Origin: Bacillota bacterium
GTDB taxonomy: Bacteria > Bacillota > Bacilli > Paenibacillales > Paenibacillaceae
Length of the DNA stretch: 64,000 nucleotides
Direction: 5' to 3'
Assembly: GCA_023391635.1 (NCBI GenBank)
Contig: JAEWAQ010000032.1
Coordinates: 25,645 to 89,644, forward strand
Notes under the pieces: model-generated
The model's input: the letters and a program-made list of their open reading frames with translations, nothing else
Told to the model about the DNA's origin: nothing
Databases searched by the model: none
Translations under genes and position numbers: made by a program
Shown: positions 17,583 through 25,509 of the stretch, in pieces
Position numbering within the stretch: position 1 is the stretch's first letter
Layout of the letters: every line of letters starts with the position of its first letter

Positions 17583-18917
17583 TCACTCGGGGCGGATCGT
17601 CCAGGCCTGCCATTTCAACCTCCGCGTCACCCAACGATCTTTGAAGTTTTCAGGATACATCCACGTGTTGGCCAGCTGAAAATCGTCGAACCGGTAGAAG
17701 CCGGAAGTGTCGGGCATTTGCCTCGCGGGAACGAGCGTCACGCTGGCTTTCCCGTCCAACACCCCGGCGGCAGCCGCGATAAAATCGGCGGGGCCGATGA
17801 ACAAGTCCGGCCGTTCGGGATCGGGAATGGAGATCCGATCCGGCACTTCCGAGAGGTTCGCAAGACCGGCCGCCGCCGCGCGGACGGCTTTCGCGGTTAC
17901 GACGGTCGGCACTTCGATACCGGCCGGCTCACGCATCGGTCCCATCGCCTTGCCGGCGAAATACGTGCCGTTCCGGCCGCTCAGGTAATGTGCGGAAGCG
18001 AGGAACAGGTCGGCCAGCGAGTAACTGCCTTCTTCGTCAACCTGATAGAAGAACCTTTCGGCAGCTTTGGCCAGAAGCGCTTTCAGCTTTTGGAGGGGGA
18101 TGCTCCTTTGCGCATTGGGAATGCTTTTCCAAAGTTGTTCATAGGTGACGAATTCAAACCTTCCGTCTTCCTTGATCAACCGGATGGCAGCCGCGAAATC
18201 GGCGTAGAATCGCTCGACGTCCTCCGGCGGCCGCACGGGAGGATGCTTCCATGCTCCCCATTCGACCAGATTGTTGCCCTTCAGGTTGACCGCGTCCCAA
18301 TATTCCGTGAACGGAATGATATTCGGATGACAGCAGATGATGACCCGTTGCCACTCGCTCCACTCCTCGATCCGGCTCTTGACCCCTTCGAGTCCTTCGG
18401 TCAGCAGCACGTGATCGATATAAAAATTGTTTTCCAGGTTCAGGGCATTGCAGTACCAGATGCCCGCGCCGCCCGTTTCCTTGAACAGCGAGCCGCTGTA
18501 GATCGGCATGTCAAGTTCGGGAGTTCCGTAAATCGCCTGCGGGGCAATGCAATTGCCGGGAGGCACGAACGCCCACAGCCGATCGACGCCGAAAATATCC
18601 TTGACCCACTGCGCCCCCTCCGACTCTTCTTGCAGAAAACGCTTGTAGCCGGCTTCCCAGTCCTCGGAATCCGTATATTCGACCATCGTCGGATGCCACG
18701 TGTGACGGTAGCTATGATAGTCGATTTCATGGGCCTTCATCGCTTCGAAGATATCGGTTCTTCCCCGTTCCCGCAGCGTCTTGGCCAGCTCGCCGACGAA
18801 ATTGAAACATCCTCTTACACCTTGTCCGGCAAGAATCATCGCCAGTTGGTAAATCGCATCGTCCGAAAGCGGTGAAGTGTAATCTTCCGTATCGAAACTA
18901 AGGAGCACCTGAACCAT
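17583..18917 (-). CDS. Polysaccharide deacetylase-like (NodB fold) protein with C-terminal repeat region
   Basis: The N-terminal 260 residues show a NodB-like metal site: S-F-D-T-E-D-Y at residue 8 (Asp pair) and H-S-Y-R-H near residue 93 (H-x3-H). A C-terminal part (about 290-395) has A-K-A-M-G and D-F-I-A-A-A-A-G-V-L-D-G-K segments like the repeats seen with pseudomurein/peptidoglycan-binding modules. No signal peptide is apparent, so it probably acts in the cytoplasm on an imported N-acetylated sugar or oligomer. First gene of the operon with three M42 genes, directly behind a strong promoter with a ROK operator. Confidence 0.8.
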   Translation of the reverse strand: MVQVLLSFDTEDYTSPLSDDAIYQLAMILAGQGVRGCFNFVGELAKTLRERGRTDIFEAMKAHEIDYHSYRHTWHPTMVEYTDSEDWEAGYKRFLQEESEGAQWVKDIFGVDRLWAFVPPGNCIAPQAIYGTPELDMPIYSGSLFKETGGAGIWYCNALNLENNFYIDHVLLTEGLEGVKSRIEEWSEWQRVIICCHPNIIPFTEYWDAVNLKGNNLVEWGAWKHPPVRPPEDVERFYADFAAAIRLIKEDGRFEFVTYEQLWKSIPNAQRSIPLQKLKALLAKAAERFFYQVDEEGSYSLADLFLASAHYLSGRNGTYFAGKAMGPMREPAGIEVPTVVTAKAVRAAAAGLANLSEVPDRISIPDPERPDLFIGPADFIAAAAGVLDGKASVTLVPARQMPDTSGFYRFDDFQLANTWMYPENFKDRWVTRRLKWQAWTIRPE

Positions 18918-18952
18918 CTGTCCGTTTCACCTCTATCACTGCAACTCTTTTT

Positions 18953-18999
18953 ATTAGTAACCCTAACTAATTATATTGAACGAATTAAAATTTTGTCAA
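18953..18999 (-). promoter_or_regulatory. Sigma-A promoter and ROK operator of the deacetylase-M42 operon
   Basis: Minus strand: TTGACA (18994-18999), 18-bp spacer, TATAAT (18970-18975). The palindrome ATTAGTAACCCTAACTAAT (18953-18971) overlaps the -10 box and has the same length and arms as the site at the ROK gene promoter. A possible divergent promoter, TTGTCA (18993-18998) with TAATTA (19016-19021), serves the rightward DUF2961 gene. Confidence 0.8.
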
Positions 19000-19041
19000 G
19001 ACTTTCTTTGCAGCGTAATTAACAGGGCAATATCGGACAAA

Positions 19042-19061
19042 TTAACAGCGCTTTCTGTTAA
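19042..19061. promoter_or_regulatory. Perfect 7-6-7 inverted repeat before DUF2961 copy 2
   Basis: TTAACAGCGCTTTCTGTTAA has perfect 7-bp arms. It differs from the ROK palindromes and partly resembles a cre (AGAAAGCGCTGTTA on the minus strand, 11 of 14 positions). It lies about 65 bp before the DUF2961 start, downstream of the possible rightward promoter. Confidence 0.5.
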
Positions 19062-19126
19062 AGATTGTCCGCCTTCCGTCGATAATACTGAATGGGAAAA
19101 GGCAACTCCTACACGATTACGAGAGG

Positions 19127-20221
19127 ATGAAACGCATCGTGACCACGTTTAACGGCATGGGAATGGGGCTCGGAAATTTATCACGCTTGTCGAATGCGGA
19201 AACCCGGTCGATCAGCCCGGAAAATTTCAACGGTGAAAAAGGCAAGGGAGGGATGGCAACCGAAGGAACCGGAGCGCCGGCCGCCCGCGATCTGGGACAA
19301 GGCTGGAAAGTATCCCCCTCGATTAAATTGCTCGGCGGAACGACAGCCGTTATGGCCGACATCGCCGGCCCGGGCGTTATTCAGAATATTTGGCTGACCT
19401 GCGGACCGAAACAATGGCGCAATCTGATTTTCCGCTTTTACTGGGATGCCGAGGATACGCCATCGGTTGAAGTGCCGGTCGGCGATTTCTTCTGCAACGG
19501 CTGGTGCGAACGCGTAAACGTCAACTCGCTGCCGATTGCGGTCAATCCGGCGGGCGGCTTCAATAGCTATTGGGAGATGCCGTTTCGCCGGGCAGCCCGC
19601 ATTACGATGGAAAACCGCTCGGACGAAGACGTCTGGCTCTATTATCAGATCAATTACACGTTGACGGAAGTTCCTGCCGATTGCGCCTATTTTCACGCCC
19701 AGTGGCGACGAAGCAATCCGCTGCCGTACAAGCAGGATCATACCATTCTGGAAGACGTCCGCGGCCAGGGCCATTACGTCGGCACTTATCTGGCCTGGCA
19801 AGTGAACAGCAACAACTGGTTCGGCGAAGGCGAAATCAAGTTTTTCATGGACGGAGACAAGGAGTTTCCGACGATCTGCGGAACAGGCACAGAGGACTAT
19901 TTCGGCGGCGCCTGGAACTGGGAATTCCCGCAAGGCCAGTACGGCACCTACACCACCCCGTTTCTGGGCATGCACCAGGCGATCAAGGCGGATGGGCTGT
20001 ACCGCGCGAATCAGCGCTTCGGCATGTACCGCTGGCACGTCCTGGATCCGATCCGGTTCAAAAGCGACCTAAGGGTCACGATCCAGGCACTCGGCTGGCG
20101 GTCGGGCGGCCGCTATTTGCCGCTTCAGGACGATATCGCGTCCGTCGCATACTGGTATCAGTCGGAGCCCCATGCCGCTTATCCGGCCCTGCCGTCCGTC
20201 GACGAACTGGAAGTCATCTGA
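19127..20221 (+). CDS. DUF2961 family protein, probable carbohydrate-active enzyme (copy 2)
   Basis: Has the family signatures G-M-G-M-G-L-G-N-L near residue 11, V-E-V-P-V-G-D-F-F near residue 116, G-E-G-E-I-K-F-F-M-D-G near residue 234 and G-T-G-T-E-D-Y-F-G-G near residue 253. It is related to, but distinct from, the copy at 12143. The ATG at 19127 abuts a GAGAGG site; the GTG at 19139 is an alternative start. Probably a GH172-like glycosidase (family inference). Rightward, monocistronic, ending at a terminator. Confidence 0.86.
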   Translation: MKRIVTTFNGMGMGLGNLSRLSNAETRSISPENFNGEKGKGGMATEGTGAPAARDLGQGWKVSPSIKLLGGTTAVMADIAGPGVIQNIWLTCGPKQWRNLIFRFYWDAEDTPSVEVPVGDFFCNGWCERVNVNSLPIAVNPAGGFNSYWEMPFRRAARITMENRSDEDVWLYYQINYTLTEVPADCAYFHAQWRRSNPLPYKQDHTILEDVRGQGHYVGTYLAWQVNSNNWFGEGEIKFFMDGDKEFPTICGTGTEDYFGGAWNWEFPQGQYGTYTTPFLGMHQAIKADGLYRANQRFGMYRWHVLDPIRFKSDLRVTIQALGWRSGGRYLPLQDDIASVAYWYQSEPHAAYPALPSVDELEVI

Positions 20222-20244
20222 ATGCGTTGCAATTGAACCAAGCA

Positions 20245-20284
20245 AGGGTTTGTCCCCCCCGCGAAGGAGGACAAACCCTGATTT
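20245..20284 (+). terminator. Intrinsic terminator after DUF2961 copy 2
   Basis: AGGGTTTGTCC (20245-20255) pairs with GGACAAACCCT (20269-20279), followed by GATTTGTTTT. Confidence 0.85.
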
Positions 20285-20301
20285 GTTTTAGTGTACCCAC
20301 G

Positions 20302-20427
20302 TCAGGGAATGCTCTGATAGTCCGAATCCTTGATCCGGTACCAGCACACCAGGTCCGATTCCGGCGGAATCGGCGGTCCGGCGCCTTCCGACGTTTCGGC
20401 ACACAAATATGAAACGGGCGACTATAT
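20302..20427 (-). pseudogene. Possible 3' fragment of an unidentified gene
   Basis: The minus frame ending at the TGA at 20302 reads protein-like sequence for about 38 codons (S-Y-L-C-A-E-T-S-E-G-A-G-P-P-I-P-P-E-S-D, then V-C-W-Y-R-I-K-D-S-D-Y). An in-frame TAG stops it upstream. It has no start or ribosome site. It may be the severed tail of a gene cut when the adjacent IS630 arrived. I do not recognise the family. Confidence 0.3.
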
Positions 20428-20465
20428 AAGTGGCACAAAAGGAGTTTGGTAACAAATGTCTAGTA

Positions 20466-20493
20466 CCTACAGGTAAACCCCATTTCCTGTAGG
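20466..20493. repeat. Inverted repeat in the leader of the IS630 relic
   Basis: CCTACAGG (20466-20473) and CCTGTAGG (20486-20493) are perfect 8-bp arms around a 12-base loop, directly before the transposase ribosome site AGGGAGG. It may be part of the element's end or a leader hairpin. Confidence 0.5.
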
Positions 20494-20505
20494 GAGGCGA
20501 TCCAG

Positions 20506-21112
20506 ATGAAGAACATTCTTCACGCCGATGACATTAATCCGGAAATTCAAGCGGTAAAGAGCTATTAAATCGACGAAGGATAAGCGAATGTTCGAGCGAT
20601 ATCAAGCCATTCTAATGTATCTGCACGGAGTTAAGTATGATCGGATTTCAATCATTTTTGGAAAGTCAACCGCATCGATCGGACATTACGTCAAAGCTTA
20701 TCGCGAAGGCGGGCTTGATGGGTTAACCATGGGACAATCACCTGGTCGTCCACCTTTTCTGTCGCATGAGCAGGAAGAAGAACTTCGTCAGCTTCTCATA
20801 GAATCGAGGCCGGCAGATGTCGGCTTTTCTGCAGAAATGAATTGGACCTCCTTCCTTGTACGAGACTGGATTGAGCGCGAGTTTGACGTTACATACTCAG
20901 ACCGTGGCGTTCGAAAGTTATTACGGTTACTGGGGTTCAGCTACACGAAGCCGACATATACTTTGGCCAAGGCCGATCTAGCCAAACAAGAAGCGTTCAA
21001 AATCGAGTTCGAAGATGTAAAAAAATTGCTTCGGCACGAAATTGATCGTATCTTGTTTGAAGATGAATCTATGATAAAGCAGCCTCGACGGTCATTGTCG
21101 TTCCTCTTCTAA
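20506..21112 (+). pseudogene. IS630-family transposase, frameshifted and 3'-truncated
   Basis: The ATG at 20506 opens M-K-N-I-L-H-A-D-D-I-N-P-E-I-Q, the usual IS630 start, but the frame stops at 20566. The other frame continues as A-I-K-S-T-K-D-K-R-M-F-E-R-Y, so a single-base frameshift lies between about 20556 and 20566. The second part has the helix-turn-helix and linker of IS630 orfA and reaches F-E-D-E-S-M-I, the first Asp/Glu of the DDE domain, before diverging into unrelated residues at about 21085. The rest of the catalytic domain and a right end are missing. Confidence 0.87.
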
Positions 21113-21278
21113 TAATATACTACTTCGCTCAACGCAACATGATCGGCGGTATAGCAAATATGGGGGTTAAAGGGTAAGATCAGCTACTGTGCAAAATCCT
21201 GAAATCCTGATCGGCTCAAGCTATGATACAGATGGAAATATCAAGCCGATTCAGGATGCAGGGTAAGAAAGACCAACA

Positions 21279-21806
21279 TCAGTGACAATAGACGTTGACG
21301 CCTTTATACGCATTCAGCAGCGTCATCAGCTTCGCGTTCTCGCGGAATAACTCCACATGGTGACGGATCTCATCGGATGATGAGTGAAGCGCCGCCGTCT
21401 CGTCCGCGCGATCGCCAGCCGCAAGCCCATCCGTGAATTGCAGGTACGATGCATGCACGTCCTCCGCAATCGCCTGCGCGACCGATAGTTCCTCGGGCGG
21501 AGCCGTAAGCGGCGCCATCAGCGATTCGACGTACGATCGGCCTTCCTGCACGTCCTCCGACGCCAATCCGCCCTGTGCAATTTTCCCCATCTGATTGCTC
21601 ATCTCATTGACAGCGTAGACCAATTGGCTGTAATAGTTCTGTTCGGAGAAGGCGGGGGCCGCGATCGCTACGGGCGGGTTCGCCTTCCAATATCCGAATC
21701 CGATTGCTCCGATTAAGACAAGCGGGATAATGAATATATAAAGCCAGTGCTTCAACGATTGATTCGCCGAGTGTATAAACCGCCGCTGTTTCGCCATCGC
21801 GCGCAC
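21279..21806 (-). CDS. Membrane-anchored hypothetical protein
   Basis: 175 aa with a basic N terminus, one membrane helix (about residues 22-42) and an extracytoplasmic helical domain with conserved-looking N-Y-Y-S-Q-L-V-Y-A-V-N-E-M. Reminiscent of the DUF-type membrane proteins of Paenibacillus that lie beside transporters, but I do not recognise the family. It ends with a cysteine near the C terminus (V-N-V-Y-C-H). Either the TTG/ATG near 21806 or the ATG two codons later could start it. Divergent from the sulfonate ABC operon, 176 bp away. Confidence 0.65.
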   Translation of the reverse strand: MRAMAKQRRFIHSANQSLKHWLYIFIIPLVLIGAIGFGYWKANPPVAIAAPAFSEQNYYSQLVYAVNEMSNQMGKIAQGGLASEDVQEGRSYVESLMAPLTAPPEELSVAQAIAEDVHASYLQFTDGLAAGDRADETAALHSSSDEIRHHVELFRENAKLMTLLNAYKGVNVYCH

Positions 21807-21982
21807 TTCTTTCCGTGTATTTTAACCTGTTCGCAAGTTCATTATAAAACTTTTTAAAAATAAAGTCTACCTGTTTAGTCGGAATAGTGTTATAATCGTT
21901 TCTGCCAGTCGAGGAGGCTTATCCTATCGAACGGAGAAGTCGCGACACGCAGCATTCATTTATACACGGAGGGGTATTCACA

Positions 21983-23014
21983 ATGGCTAGAACAGGAAGG
22001 AAATTACTCGGTACGATTCTTATGATCGCGATGGTTCTCGCGCTCGCGGCATGCGGCGGGAAGAACGAAAATAAAGCGGCATCGGGCAGCAAAGACGCGC
22101 CGACAAAGCTGCGTCTCGGCTATCTGAGCGTCATGGACGACGCACAGACGATTTTGGCCCACAATGCAGGATTGTACAAGGAGCACGGTCTCGACGTGGA
22201 CATGCAAGTGTTCGCCAGCGGCACGGACCTGATCAAGGCGGTCGTCGGCGGCCAATTGGACGGCGGCGTGCTCGGCTTCACGAACGCCTTGTCCTGGCTG
22301 GACAAGGGGTCCGATCTCAAGATCGTCGGCGGCGCGCAGATCGGCTTCCACAGCTTGCTCGTGTCTGGAGACAGCAGCATTGAATCCGTAGACCAACTGA
22401 AAGGCAAGAGCGTCGCTTCGCAGAAGCAAGGCAGCACGGCTGACATCGTATGGAACGGCGTCGTGCTGAAGAGCGGGAATTTAGCCAAGCAGGATGTCAA
22501 CATGCAATACGTAACTCCAGCGGTCGCCATTCAATCGCTGGCTGCCAAGAAGGTCGACGGTGCGTTTGTATTCGAGCCGTTCGCCTCGATCGCCAAGCTG
22601 TCGTACCCGGTAAAGGAGATTTACGAGATCGGGACGGAATGGCCGTTCCCTTGCATGGTCGTGATCACTTCCGGCGATCTGGTGAACAATAACCGCGATG
22701 CCGTGAACCGAATGCTCGACGCGCAGAAGGAAGCGATCGAGATGCTGCAGAACGATCCGGCCAAGGCTGCGGGCTTCATCACGAAGGAATTCATCCAGGA
22801 AGATACGGTGAAGAAGATCGACGGCACGGAAGTGCCGGCAGTGGACGTAATCAAGTCCGCGATCGAATCCCAAACGTTCAACTGGGCGATCGAAGACCAG
22901 GACATCGAGCGTATGCAGGAAGTGTCCCAGATGATGGTCGAACAAGGCATTCTGGAAAATGCGATCGACGTGAACAAGGCGCTGGACCTGGCTTGGCAGA
23001 AACAACTAAAATAA
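21983..23014 (+). CDS. ABC transporter substrate-binding lipoprotein (SsuA/TauA/NMT1 type)
   Basis: Binds a sulfonate, taurine, nitrate or thiamine-precursor-type ligand outside the membrane. Lipobox L-A-A-C near residue 24. Family segments include L-R-L-G-Y-L-S-V-M-D-D, G-L-D-V-D-M-Q-V-F-A-S-G and D-G-A-F-V-F-E-P-F. GGAGGGG precedes the ATG. It heads an operon with a permease, an ATPase and cysteine synthase, which favours a sulfur compound. A TATAAT -10 box lies at 21891-21896, with no good -35, suggesting activator or repressor control such as CymR. No SAM or T-box leader was seen. Confidence 0.87.
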   Translation: MARTGRKLLGTILMIAMVLALAACGGKNENKAASGSKDAPTKLRLGYLSVMDDAQTILAHNAGLYKEHGLDVDMQVFASGTDLIKAVVGGQLDGGVLGFTNALSWLDKGSDLKIVGGAQIGFHSLLVSGDSSIESVDQLKGKSVASQKQGSTADIVWNGVVLKSGNLAKQDVNMQYVTPAVAIQSLAAKKVDGAFVFEPFASIAKLSYPVKEIYEIGTEWPFPCMVVITSGDLVNNNRDAVNRMLDAQKEAIEMLQNDPAKAAGFITKEFIQEDTVKKIDGTEVPAVDVIKSAIESQTFNWAIEDQDIERMQEVSQMMVEQGILENAIDVNKALDLAWQKQLK

Positions 23015-23033
23015 GCTATAGGATGTTGCATCT

Positions 23034-23819
23034 ATGAATAAGTTTCTACGCAAGATCTGGCGTCAGCTTTGGCCTTTTCTTATTGCCGCGGGTTCCCTGC
23101 TGCTGCTCCTGCAGCTGGGACACCTGCGGCAACCGATCGTCATGCCGTCGGTGCCTGACGTGTTCGAGCGCCTGTTCCGGGATGTCGGCAAATCTTCATT
23201 CTGGCAATCGATTGCCTCTAGTCTATACCGGTTAGGCATCGGGTATCCGATCGCTTGTTTCCTTGGGGGTCTGCTGGGTCTGCTGGCAGGCCTTTCCCGC
23301 AGTTTCGCGGTCTACCTGCGCAGCCTGATCGGCATCCTGCAGTCGATTCCGCCGATTACCTGGCTCCCGATGCTCGTCATTTTGTATGGCTTCGGCAACA
23401 TTCCGATTATCATTATCATCATTGTCGCCAGCTTCTTCCCGATGGCGCTGTCCGTCATGAACGGGACCGAAGGAGTCAACCATACGCATCTGGAAGTAGC
23501 CAAGGTGCTGGGGGCGAAGCGGAGCCAGCTGCTGCGCAAAGTGTACCTGCCCGAGACGCTGCCCGCATTCATTACCGGGGCCCAGGTCGCCTTCGGGAAC
23601 GCCTGGCGTTCTCTGGTCGCGGGCGAGATGATGGGCGGTCTCGCAGTCGGACTCGGTTTCTCGATCAGTTTCTCCGGTGAAGTTGCCGACATGAAAGGCG
23701 TCATCATGTTCATTATCGTCATCGGCACAATCGCGACGATCATCGATCAATTCGTGCTGGAGTTCCTGAAGCGCAGGCTGCTGCATTGGCGCTACATCAA
23801 GGGAGGAGGGGACCACTGA
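23034..23819 (+). CDS. ABC transporter permease (SsuC/TauC type)
   Basis: 261-residue inner-membrane permease with about six helices. The ATPase-contact loop is N-H-T-H-L-E-V-A-K-V-L-G-A-K near residue 149. It starts 19 bp after the binding-protein stop and its own stop TGA shares one base with the ATPase start (TGATG), so all three are translationally linked. SsuC/TauC assignment rests on fold and operon; the substrate is not certain. Confidence 0.88.
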   Translation: MNKFLRKIWRQLWPFLIAAGSLLLLLQLGHLRQPIVMPSVPDVFERLFRDVGKSSFWQSIASSLYRLGIGYPIACFLGGLLGLLAGLSRSFAVYLRSLIGILQSIPPITWLPMLVILYGFGNIPIIIIIIVASFFPMALSVMNGTEGVNHTHLEVAKVLGAKRSQLLRKVYLPETLPAFITGAQVAFGNAWRSLVAGEMMGGLAVGLGFSISFSGEVADMKGVIMFIIVIGTIATIIDQFVLEFLKRRLLHWRYIKGGGDH

Positions 23820-24559
23820 TGCAGACGCTCGAATTGCGCGGCGTGCAGAAGTCGTTCGGCAGCCTGCAGGTGCTGAAGGATATCGACATCACGATCAAAC
23901 AAGGCGAATTCGCGGCGATCGTCGGCCCTTCCGGTTGCGGGAAGAGCACGGCTCTGCGCATGTTCGCGGGTCTGGAGCGCCCCTCTTCCGGACAAGTGCT
24001 GGCCGGCGGCACGCCGATCGCAGGCCCGGGCCCCGATCGCATGTTCATATTCCAGGAGCATGCCCTGTACCCTTGGTCGACTGTCGAGGAGAACGTAGGC
24101 TTGGGACTTGAGCTGGCGGGCGTATCGAAGGCCGAGCGGATTAAGAGAGTGAATGCGGTGCTGGATAAGGTCAATCTGGCCGGGTTCAATCGCTATTATC
24201 CGACGCAGTTGTCCGGCGGCATGAAGCAACGTGCGGCGATTGCCCGGGCGCTCATCATGGATCCGGATGTGTTGCTGCTGGACGAACCTTATGGAGCGCT
24301 TGATGCGTTGACGCGGCTGACGATGCAGAATGAGCTGCTGAAAATATGGTCCGGCTCCGGCAAGACGATGCTGCTGATTACGCATGATATCGACGAAGCG
24401 CTTTACCTGGCGGACAAGATTTTCGTCATGAGTGCAAGGCCGGGTCAGATCGTGGAGACGATCGAACTGAACGAGTCGAGACCACGCAACCGCAATAGCG
24501 ACAGCTTTGCTGCATACAGGCATCGGATCATGGAATTGCTGGGCATTGAAGAAACCTGA
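23819..24559 (+). CDS. ABC transporter ATP-binding protein (SsuB/TauB type)
   Basis: Energises import by the preceding permease. Walker A G-P-S-G-C-G-K-S-T near residue 38, signature L-S-G-G-M-K-Q-R, Walker B V-L-L-L-D-E-P-Y-G-A-L-D and switch T-H-D are all intact. The ATG at 23819 overlaps the permease stop and follows GGAGGAGG; the ORF's upstream extension is not needed. 246 aa, normal length. The A-R-P-G-Q-I-V tail is typical of the nitrate/sulfonate/taurine subfamily. Confidence 0.92.
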   Translation: MQTLELRGVQKSFGSLQVLKDIDITIKQGEFAAIVGPSGCGKSTALRMFAGLERPSSGQVLAGGTPIAGPGPDRMFIFQEHALYPWSTVEENVGLGLELAGVSKAERIKRVNAVLDKVNLAGFNRYYPTQLSGGMKQRAAIARALIMDPDVLLLDEPYGALDALTRLTMQNELLKIWSGSGKTMLLITHDIDEALYLADKIFVMSARPGQIVETIELNESRPRNRNSDSFAAYRHRIMELLGIEET

Positions 24560-24579
24560 GTCCAAGGAGGGCGAGCAAG

Positions 24580-25509
24580 ATGGCAAGAGCAGTATCCTCC
24601 ATCACGGAGCTGATCGGCGACACGCCGATCGTACGACTCCGGAGGGTGGCGTCCGAGACCGGCGCTTCCGTGTATATGAAGCTGGAATACTACAATCCGG
24701 GGAAGAGCGTGAAGGACCGGGCCGCCTATAACATGATCGCGACCGCGGAACGGGAAGGCAAGATTGCCCCGGAAAGGTCGACGATCATCGAGCCGACTTC
24801 GGGCAATACCGGCATCGGTCTGGCAATGGTCAGCGCGGCGCGCGGCTACCCGTGCATCATCACGATGCCGGAGAATGCGACCAAGGAGCGCGTCATGGTG
24901 ATGCGGGCTTACGGCGCTCAGGTTTACCTGACGCCTGCCGCGCAAGGCATGAAAGGCGCGATCGACAAAGCGCAGGAGCTGGCGGCTGGCATCGCCGGCA
25001 GCTTCATCCCGATGCAATTCGAGAATCAGGCCAATTCGGATGCACACCGGGGGACGACGGCCGTGGAAATCTACGAAGCGTTCGAAGGCAAGCTGGACGC
25101 GCTTGTGATGACGGCCGGTACAGGCGGCACGATTACAGGCACCGGGGAAGAGCTTAGGAAGCGGCTGCCCGACTTGCGCATCTATGTAGTGGAACCGGCA
25201 GGGTCTCCTGTACTGGCCGGCGGTCAGCCGGGCAAGCACAAAATTCCCGGCACCGGCCCGGGCTTCATCCCGGCCATTCTGAATACCTCGATCTATGACG
25301 AGATTCTGCATATCCAAGATGACGACGCGCAAGCGATGGCCCGCAGCCTGGCCGCGAAGGAAGGCATCCTCGTCGGCGCATCCGCTGCCGCTGCCGCCTA
25401 CTTCGCCGTCGAGGTCGGCCGCGAGCTGCCTCCGGGCGCGAATGTGCTCTGCATCGCGCCGGACTCCGGCGAGCGCTACCTGTCGACCGACTTGTTCGCG
25501 ATTCCTTGA
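24580..25509 (+). CDS. cysK: Cysteine synthase A (O-acetylserine sulfhydrylase)
   Basis: PLP enzyme that makes cysteine from O-acetylserine and sulfide. The PLP lysine is in P-G-K-S-V-K-D-R-A near residue 43, the phosphate-binding loop is G-T-G-G-T-I-T-G-T-G near residue 180, and T-S-G-N-T-G-I-G-L-A near residue 69 binds substrate carboxylate. 309 aa, normal. It follows the ABC ATPase by 20 bp with AAGGAGG, so sulfur imported by the transporter may feed it, although no desulfonating enzyme is encoded here. Its 3' end overlaps the convergent DUF4143 gene by 34 bp. Confidence 0.93.
   Translation: MARAVSSITELIGDTPIVRLRRVASETGASVYMKLEYYNPGKSVKDRAAYNMIATAEREGKIAPERSTIIEPTSGNTGIGLAMVSAARGYPCIITMPENATKERVMVMRAYGAQVYLTPAAQGMKGAIDKAQELAAGIAGSFIPMQFENQANSDAHRGTTAVEIYEAFEGKLDALVMTAGTGGTITGTGEELRKRLPDLRIYVVEPAGSPVLAGGQPGKHKIPGTGPGFIPAILNTSIYDEILHIQDDDAQAMARSLAAKEGILVGASAAAAAYFAVEVGRELPPGANVLCIAPDSGERYLSTDLFAIP

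Noticed and set aside
21807..21982. Possible SAM or T-box riboswitch before the sulfur operon
   Set aside because: I looked for the S-box kink-turn and T-box TGG motif and saw neither; only a TATAAT -10 box was visible.
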